DNA from: a virus
Direction: 5' to 3' (one strand)
IMG/VR virus record: IMGVR_UViG_3300031788_001698
Coordinates: 1 to 25,336 of that record
Length of the DNA stretch: 25,336 bases
Shown piece by piece: positions 21,554 to 25,336 of the stretch. Made by a program: the position numbers and the translations under genes. Positions within the stretch are counted from its first letter, which is position 1; every line of letters begins with the position of its first letter. The notes beneath the pieces are model-generated. The model did not search any database, was not told the origin of the DNA, and saw nothing but the letters and a program-made list of their open reading frames with translations.

Positions 21554-21933
21554 AAGATCGAACACATTGCTTCAGTGGTGACTGCTACAAAGCAGCCTAC
21601 CACTATGCGGAACGTTGGTCAGACATGATGAAAAGTGGGGCGGTTGAAAATGCACCGCTGTTTCTCGTTCACGGTGATGTCGTTCCTATCTCCGGTCCAG
21701 AGAAGGGCAGGCGGATCAACCATGCGTGGGTTGAAGTGGGCGAGGATGCTTGGGAAGTCAGTAATGAACAGTCGTTGCGATATGCGAAGAGCGACTACTA
21801 CAGGGGATTTCAGGCGCGCGACCGCGTTCGCTATCCCTTCCGGGATGCTCAATTTGAGTACGCCAAGTCCATGCACTACGGGCCGTGGGATACTGACTCC
21901 GCTGAGCCTGATGTCAAAGTAATTCCGGAATAA
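21550..21933 (+). CDS. Small transglutaminase-like or papain-fold protein
   Basis: The 127-residue product starts at GTG 21550 (GAGGA 7 bases upstream; an upstream GTG at 21523 is less likely). It has 'HCFSGDCYKAAYHYAERW' (C7, C12), 'PLFLVHGDVVPI', NHAWVEVGEDAWEVSNEQS (H58) and a C-terminal 'AKSMHYGPWD'. The 'CYxAA...LVHG...HAWVE...(D)xxN' order is a small family I know from phages and mobile elements, with a Cys-His-Asp transglutaminase-like arrangement; here the Asp position appears to be Glu. Its start overlaps the 37-residue gene's stop (GTGA). Being downstream of a nuclease suggests an accessory part of the cargo system, or a passenger gene. Confidence 0.6.
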   Translation: MKDRTHCFSGDCYKAAYHYAERWSDMMKSGAVENAPLFLVHGDVVPISGPEKGRRINHAWVEVGEDAWEVSNEQSLRYAKSDYYRGFQARDRVRYPFRDAQFEYAKSMHYGPWDTDSAEPDVKVIPE

Positions 21934-21962
21934 CTCCGCGGACGCAGAACCTATCATAGCGC

Positions 21963-22196
21963 CTACTCGCAACGGTTGCGAATCACTCGCGCCTCGGCTT
22001 CAAGAAGATCGGACGCCCGAAAAGCGGTGGAAGCCAGATCGGTGGCCAGGCGGGCAACCTCGGCCGCAAGCCGCTGTGCCCGTCGCGTCCGTACCAGGTT
22101 GTGCCGGCGGTAGTCGGATTGCATCATTCCGGCGCGGACACGTGCTTCAACGGCCAGGTTGTACGTTGACTCGATGATCTCGCTGAGTGTCTTCAT
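21963..22196 (-). CDS. Small helical protein, 77 residues
   Basis: MKTLSEIIESTYNLAVEARV is followed by an Arg/Ala-rich helix (RTRRAQRLAAEVARLATDLA) and a second (RASDLLEAEARVIRNRCE), suggesting a coiled-coil or helical hairpin. No family is recognised. It lacks a Shine-Dalgarno and shares ATGA with the preceding 42-residue gene, so it depends on coupled translation. It ends the right-hand operon just before the cargo operon, which converges on it. Confidence 0.6.
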   Translation of the reverse strand: MKTLSEIIESTYNLAVEARVRAGMMQSDYRRHNLVRTRRAQRLAAEVARLATDLASTAFRASDLLEAEARVIRNRCE

Positions 22197-22321
22197 AACA
22201 GGATGGCGGTTGCTGCCTCTTCCAATTTTCGGTCGCGGTTGGCATCCACCACCGTGCCGCGGCCGGCGCAGGCGATCGCGGCCTTGCAGTCCAGATGGAT
22301 GAAATCAACAAACTCACTCAT
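22193..22321 (-). CDS. 42-residue small protein between the Spo11-like gene and the 77-residue gene
   Basis: ATG 22321 opens MSEFVDFIHLDCKAAIACAG, then RGTVVDANRDRKLEEAATAILL. It overlaps the Spo11-like gene's end by 8 bases and the next gene's start by 4 (ATGA). Its amphipathic composition and overlaps on both sides argue for a real gene. No motif. Confidence 0.55.
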   Translation of the reverse strand: MSEFVDFIHLDCKAAIACAGRGTVVDANRDRKLEEAATAILL

Positions 22322-23282
22322 CGCCGCCGTTTCCGAGGAAATCCACCACTTTTTCCCAGCGGCGGGAGACCTGGCCGAGTTGGTCGCGGCCGGTCTGCTG
22401 TCGGTCCAGGGCCTCTTGCCAGTAGTCCTGGTTGATCCGCGCCTGTACGGCAGCACGGATCAGGTCCGCCATGACCTGGGGCTCCAGCGCGTCCAACTCC
22501 CAACTGTCGTCGCCGTATTGCTCCTGATACTTCTCGTAGCGGGCGTCGGTCGTCTTCGCCGGGTTGGGCGGTGGCCCGTACTCCTCGATCTGCTCCCAGG
22601 TCAGGGCGATGCGGTCGATGATGGCCGTGGAGCCGAACATCACCAGTCGGTCCTGGATGTCGCGGGTCATGTCGAGACCCGAGGGGTCGTGGTCGCCCAA
22701 GTGGACCACCACCGTGTCCCGGCCGGCCTTCTCGCGGCCGATCAGGCGTTGGGCTGCACCCCACATCTCGCTCTGGCTCGTGTAGCCTTTGCAGGCGAAG
22801 AACGGCACCTGCAATTCGTTGCAGATGCCCTCGATCACACCGACCAGGGCCTCCTTTTCGATCCACACCTCGACATAGTTCTCTTGCTCGGCCCACAAGT
22901 CCACGGCGTACTGGCTGGCGCAGGCCCGGATGATCGCGTGCGGGCTGGACCACGACGAATGGGTCTGCAAGTTCCGCGTGCGGTCTTCGATGGCATTCCA
23001 GTCGATCAGCCCCGCCAGCCGCCCGTCGTTGATGATGTCGCCGAGGTGCTTGTAGTTCTTCATCGTGTTCTTGGTGTCCGGCGGCAACCCATTCTTGCGG
23101 TTGTACTCTGCGTCGATCCACGAGTCCGGCAGCAGATCACGAGCGATAAACTGATAGTAAAGCTGACGCAGGGTCAACTTGAACCCTTGCCGCTGGTAAT
23201 CCACAATGACCGTGTTGGCCTTCTGGATGATGGCCACGGTATCAGGGCGAAAGGCTTTGGTGACGTAGGCGACACAGGGCAT
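22314..23282 (-). CDS. Spo11/Topo VI subunit A-like Toprim protein (mini-A-like)
   Basis: The 322-residue protein has the two-part layout of Spo11/Topo VI-A. The N-terminal winged-helix part has KLTLRQLYYQFIARDLL, where R39..Y42-Y43 matches the 'xxRxxYY' strand bearing the catalytic tyrosine. The Toprim part has WIEKEALVGVI (E142/E144), PFFACKGYTSQSEMWGAA with its Gly turn, and VVHLGDHDPSGLDM (D197, D199), the acidic DxD of Toprim. Between them is 'LGDIINDGRLAGLIDWNAIEDRTR', common to short bacterial relatives. Topo VI-A enzymes make double-strand breaks through a 5'-phosphotyrosyl link. It is shorter than full Topo VI-A (about 360-390), like the stand-alone 'mini-A' group of mobile elements. 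GGAG lies 10 bases before the ATG. It follows the SprT gene by 33 bases. Confidence 0.78.
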   Translation of the reverse strand: MPCVAYVTKAFRPDTVAIIQKANTVIVDYQRQGFKLTLRQLYYQFIARDLLPDSWIDAEYNRKNGLPPDTKNTMKNYKHLGDIINDGRLAGLIDWNAIEDRTRNLQTHSSWSSPHAIIRACASQYAVDLWAEQENYVEVWIEKEALVGVIEGICNELQVPFFACKGYTSQSEMWGAAQRLIGREKAGRDTVVVHLGDHDPSGLDMTRDIQDRLVMFGSTAIIDRIALTWEQIEEYGPPPNPAKTTDARYEKYQEQYGDDSWELDALEPQVMADLIRAAVQARINQDYWQEALDRQQTGRDQLGQVSRRWEKVVDFLGNGGDE

Positions 23283-23315
23283 GATGTCAATTCTCCGGGT
23301 GTAATTCGGTGCCGT

Positions 23316-23909
23316 TCACTCATCGTTCTCTTCCTCGCCGCCGTCTTCCTCCATTTCGCCGCCGCAGCCGCAGGTCGGCAGGCCGGCTTCGTCCAGCCAC
23401 TTGCGGGTCATGCGGACCACGCAGCCACACTGCTTGCACGTCACTTTCAACATCCGCGTGGTTTGCGTCTTCGGCTTATTGCTGGCGACCAGGCGGGCGT
23501 GGGGATACTCGCCCAACTGCTCGATCAGTTCCTTGAGCCGGGCTATCAACGCCTCTCCGGCGGTCGTCTCCGTCATCTTGCCCTCCAAGCCGATGGCGTT
23601 GGCGACCTTGACGAACGGCCCGCGGTGCTTGCACTCGATGCCGACCGCCGTGTGGACCAACTCGTGGACCAGCGTGGACGTGACTTCGATGCCCTCTTTC
23701 AGGAGCGGGCTGATGAAGACCTGGTACGACTTGTCTTCGCTCGACTCGACACCCCAGCACTCGCCGATGCGGCGGGCCTTGTTCGCCAGGGCGGACTTCG
23801 AGGGGAAGCCGCACGAAACGCGGATCTTCTCGGGCAGCGGCTTGCCCAGCTTCTCGAAGTCAGGCCGAAGCAGGTCGATCATCTGTTGCAGCCAGTCTTC
23901 ACGGATCAC
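23316..23909 (-). CDS. SprT-like zinc metalloprotease with C-terminal zinc ribbon
   Basis: The 197-residue product has 'EVTSTLVHELVHTAVGIECKHRGPF': the HExxH site is H82-E83-L-V-H86 and the third ligand H95. A C-terminal ribbon has C158, C161 and C163, then C180 and C182, and ends in an acidic Glu/Asp tail. This is the SprT/Spartan-like family, whose eukaryotic member cuts proteins covalently bound to DNA. The start is GTG 23909 with GGAG about 9 bases upstream. The next gene encodes a Spo11-like protein that would form just such adducts, so a shared pathway is attractive but inferred. Confidence 0.85.
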   Translation of the reverse strand: MIREDWLQQMIDLLRPDFEKLGKPLPEKIRVSCGFPSKSALANKARRIGECWGVESSEDKSYQVFISPLLKEGIEVTSTLVHELVHTAVGIECKHRGPFVKVANAIGLEGKMTETTAGEALIARLKELIEQLGEYPHARLVASNKPKTQTTRMLKVTCKQCGCVVRMTRKWLDEAGLPTCGCGGEMEEDGGEEENDE

Positions 23910-23954
23910 AGGTGCGTCTCCAAGAGTCGTGTAAACCTAGCCCCGACATTTATA

Positions 23955-23976
23955 CATGCATCGAAATGGGTGCATG
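23955..23976. promoter_or_regulatory. Inverted repeat and -10-like box ahead of the SprT gene
   Basis: CATGCA (23955-23960) and TGCATG (23971-23976) form a perfect 6-bp dyad with a 10-base spacer, immediately after the HNH gene's stop. On the minus strand TATAAA (23954-23949) abuts it, though no good -35 is present. It may be an operator for an internal promoter serving SprT and the Spo11-like gene. Confidence 0.35.
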
Positions 23977-24594
23977 TCACATCGCCGCCAAAACATCTTC
24001 CAGGGCGTGAAAGCGATTGATACTGCCCAGACACTCTGGGGCATGGCGTTGAAACAGCCGCCACACAGCCGGCTTCGTGTACACCTTGCCGTCACGGGTG
24101 ACGTGGCCGTTGTTGTTGAGCCAGTGGGCGATCTCGTCGAGCGTATGCCCCTCAGTCCGCAGTTCCTTCAACTTGGGGACCAGGTGGGCATACTTCCTGT
24201 CGGTCTCAGCGCGACGTTTCACGGCCGACCGCTCCGTGGCTTTCTTGAAACCGCGCAGGTGCTCACGGCCCGACCACGCGCCGTCGCGGGCCGACCCGAG
24301 CTTCACGCCGCGAGCCTTGGCACGCTGCAAACCTTGTTTCGTTAAAGTGCTATGTGCCATGTTCGCGCCAGCATGATGCGCCTTGGCATGGCACTCGCCG
24401 CAAAGAGGAATCGTTCGAGCCCCACCCCGACTCTTCGGAATCAAATGATGCCAGACCTCTGAGGGCCGATCACACTCAAGACACTTTACCCCTACCAGGA
24501 ACGCATCACAAACGCCAAGATGGGTGCAAAAAGACGTAGCACCCATTTCACGCATGAACAATGCGAAATCGGGATCATCCGCTGACAGCAACAC
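23977..24594 (-). CDS. HNH-type zinc nuclease fused to a recombinase-like C-terminal arm
   Basis: The 205-residue protein has an HNH-like core: VGVKCLECDRPSEVWHHLI (C38, C41, H49-H50), then 'PKSRGGARTIPLCGECHAKAHH' with a second CxxC and His cluster. After that, residues ~85-190 (LTKQGLQRAKARGVKLGSAR, 'LKELRTEGHTLDEIAHWLNN', 'GKVYTKPAVWRLFQRHAPE') match, segment by segment, the DNA-binding C-terminal half of the adjacent serine recombinase. The catalytic recombinase domain is absent. The start is GTG 24594 (GGAG upstream), overlapping the recombinase gene by 20 bases. It may be a homing-type nuclease using a borrowed recombinase arm to find DNA, or a regulator of the recombinase. Confidence 0.78.
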   Translation of the reverse strand: MLLSADDPDFALFMREMGATSFCTHLGVCDAFLVGVKCLECDRPSEVWHHLIPKSRGGARTIPLCGECHAKAHHAGANMAHSTLTKQGLQRAKARGVKLGSARDGAWSGREHLRGFKKATERSAVKRRAETDRKYAHLVPKLKELRTEGHTLDEIAHWLNNNGHVTRDGKVYTKPAVWRLFQRHAPECLGSINRFHALEDVLAAM

Positions 24595-25336
24595 GGTGCG
24601 GGACTCCAGGACGCTTGAGATTGGCCAATTCCGGGCAGTACCGGTGGAGAATCCGCCACACGGCGGCTTCTGTAAATGGCTTCTTCGCGGTAGTAAGGAA
24701 GCCCTGGCTGTTGAGCCAGGCGGCGACCTCGGTCACCGTCTTGCCCTCGTCCCGCAGCCGCTTCATGGTCGGCAGCATGTTCTCGTAGGCTTTGGCCGTC
24801 TGCTTCTGCCGGGACACAACCGACTTTGCCTGCGCCGCCTTCCAACCGTTTTGCTTGCCGGTCCAGCGGCCGGGCCGCTTCGAGCCGAGTTGCACGCCAC
24901 GGGCCTTCGCGGCGGCCAGGGCCTTCTTCGTCCGCTCGCTGATCTTGCGAGCCTCCTCCTCGGCGACGGCGGCGAGGATATGGACCGTGAACCTGTTGGC
25001 TTCCTTGCAATCGCAGCAGATAAACGGGACGCCGGACTCCATCAACGCCGACATAAAGGCCAAATTACGGGCCAAACGGTCCAATTTGGCGACCACCAGG
25101 GTGGCGTTGGCCATCTTCGCGTGCTGGATGGCCTTCGCCAACTGGGGTCGGTCGGGACTCTTGCCCGTCTCGATCTCCGTATAGGCGGCGATCTCGTCGC
25201 CCTCGCGCTCGGCGATCAGTTTCTTCACGTCCACCTGCTGGGCTTCCAGGCCCAAGCCGGACTCGCCCTGGCGCTTGGTGCTGACACGGTAGTAAGGAAT
25301 GAAGCGTGCGTTCACGGTCGGTGTTACAGTTGACAT
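24575..25336 (-). CDS. Serine recombinase (resolvase/invertase family)
   Basis: The 253-residue protein has the catalytic domain: IPYYRVSTKRQGESGLGLEA with nucleophile S19, 'TLVVAKLDRLARNLAF' with D86, R87 and R90 (the LDRLAR motif), and the long helix 'HILAAVAEEEARKISERTKKAL' (E helix). A basic C-terminal region (KARGVQLGSKRPGRW...) leads to a helix-turn-helix-like segment (LRDEGKTVTEVAAWLNSQGFL, then TEAAVWRILHRYCPEL). It is a small recombinase without the large-recombinase zinc ribbon domain. It would integrate, excise or resolve the element. The ATG is at the last base of the window, so a longer N-terminus outside is possible though the domain looks complete. Confidence 0.93.
   Translation of the reverse strand: MSTVTPTVNARFIPYYRVSTKRQGESGLGLEAQQVDVKKLIAEREGDEIAAYTEIETGKSPDRPQLAKAIQHAKMANATLVVAKLDRLARNLAFMSALMESGVPFICCDCKEANRFTVHILAAVAEEEARKISERTKKALAAAKARGVQLGSKRPGRWTGKQNGWKAAQAKSVVSRQKQTAKAYENMLPTMKRLRDEGKTVTEVAAWLNSQGFLTTAKKPFTEAAVWRILHRYCPELANLKRPGVPHRVAVSG

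Noticed and set aside
21968-21980. CGCAAC-G-GTTGCG palindrome near the end of the 77-residue gene
   Set aside because: It lies inside coding sequence, with a one-base centre and no T-run, so I do not call it a terminator or operator.
22203-24020. 605-residue plus-strand open frame
   Set aside because: Antisense to the Spo11-like and SprT genes, which have clear catalytic motifs.
1-25336. CRISPR arrays, tRNA or rRNA genes
   Set aside because: I saw no regularly spaced repeats and no tRNA-like cloverleaf or rRNA segment. This is by eye; a scan with a tRNA finder and CRISPR detector would settle it.

Overview
The window looks like part of an integrated or circulating mobile element (prophage, phage-plasmid or phage-derived island) from a GC-rich bacterium. 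A Planctomycetota host or origin is my best guess, from the overall protein style (collagen-like virion protein, lipoprotein-rich phage cassette, high GC). That guess is inference, not proof. Nearly all backbone genes lie on the minus strand, closely packed, often with TAATG/ATGA/TGATG overlaps. Almost all plus-strand genes look like inserted cargo.

Region 1 (1-9642, minus strand) is a phage morphogenesis and envelope cassette. Read in the direction of transcription it holds: a Cys/His-finger helical protein (possible small terminase), a small Cys-rich protein, a YiiX-like permuted papain-fold protein, a C39-like cysteine-peptidase lipoprotein, a secreted membrane-anchored protein with a thioredoxin-like look, a one-TM holin-like protein, a thioredoxin-like lipoprotein, two small unknowns, the GpA-type large terminase, a DUF4055-type portal, a small virion protein, a collagen-like fibre, and the first 33 codons of a probable glycosyltransferase. 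No major capsid or tail genes are in the window.

Region 2 (9643-15826) is a plus-strand cargo block. It starts with an unrecognised gene (9792-10310) whose 3' part recurs as a diverged truncated copy (11454-11719). Between the copies sits an orphan nuclease-like gene (10492-11361). Around the second copy lie gene remnants: an isoprenylcysteine-methyltransferase-like fragment and the C-terminal maturase domain of a group II intron protein, both on the minus strand. Next comes a 1097-residue protein with an N-terminal restriction-endonuclease-like domain and a long helical repeat body, a strong defence candidate.

Region 3 (15827-25336) is a minus-strand DNA-processing module broken by a second plus-strand cargo operon (19177-21933). 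The backbone encodes a serine recombinase, an HNH protein fused to a recombinase-like C-terminal arm, a SprT-like metalloprotease, a Spo11/Topo VI-A-like Toprim protein, two tiny proteins and, beyond the cargo, a GHKL-like ATPase whose boxes appear in permuted order, followed by small genes including a Cys-His-Asp transglutaminase-like protein. The cargo operon encodes a 759-residue protein with a Vsr/DUF559-like nuclease end, a 37-residue ORF and a transglutaminase-like small protein.

The most exciting ideas are: (a) a Spo11-like cleaving subunit, a crosslink-protease-like SprT and a permuted GHKL ATPase travelling together, which would amount to a type IIB topoisomerase-like system; and (b) three separate nuclease-bearing cargo loci on the strand opposite to the backbone, as expected for anti-phage or anti-plasmid defence genes.
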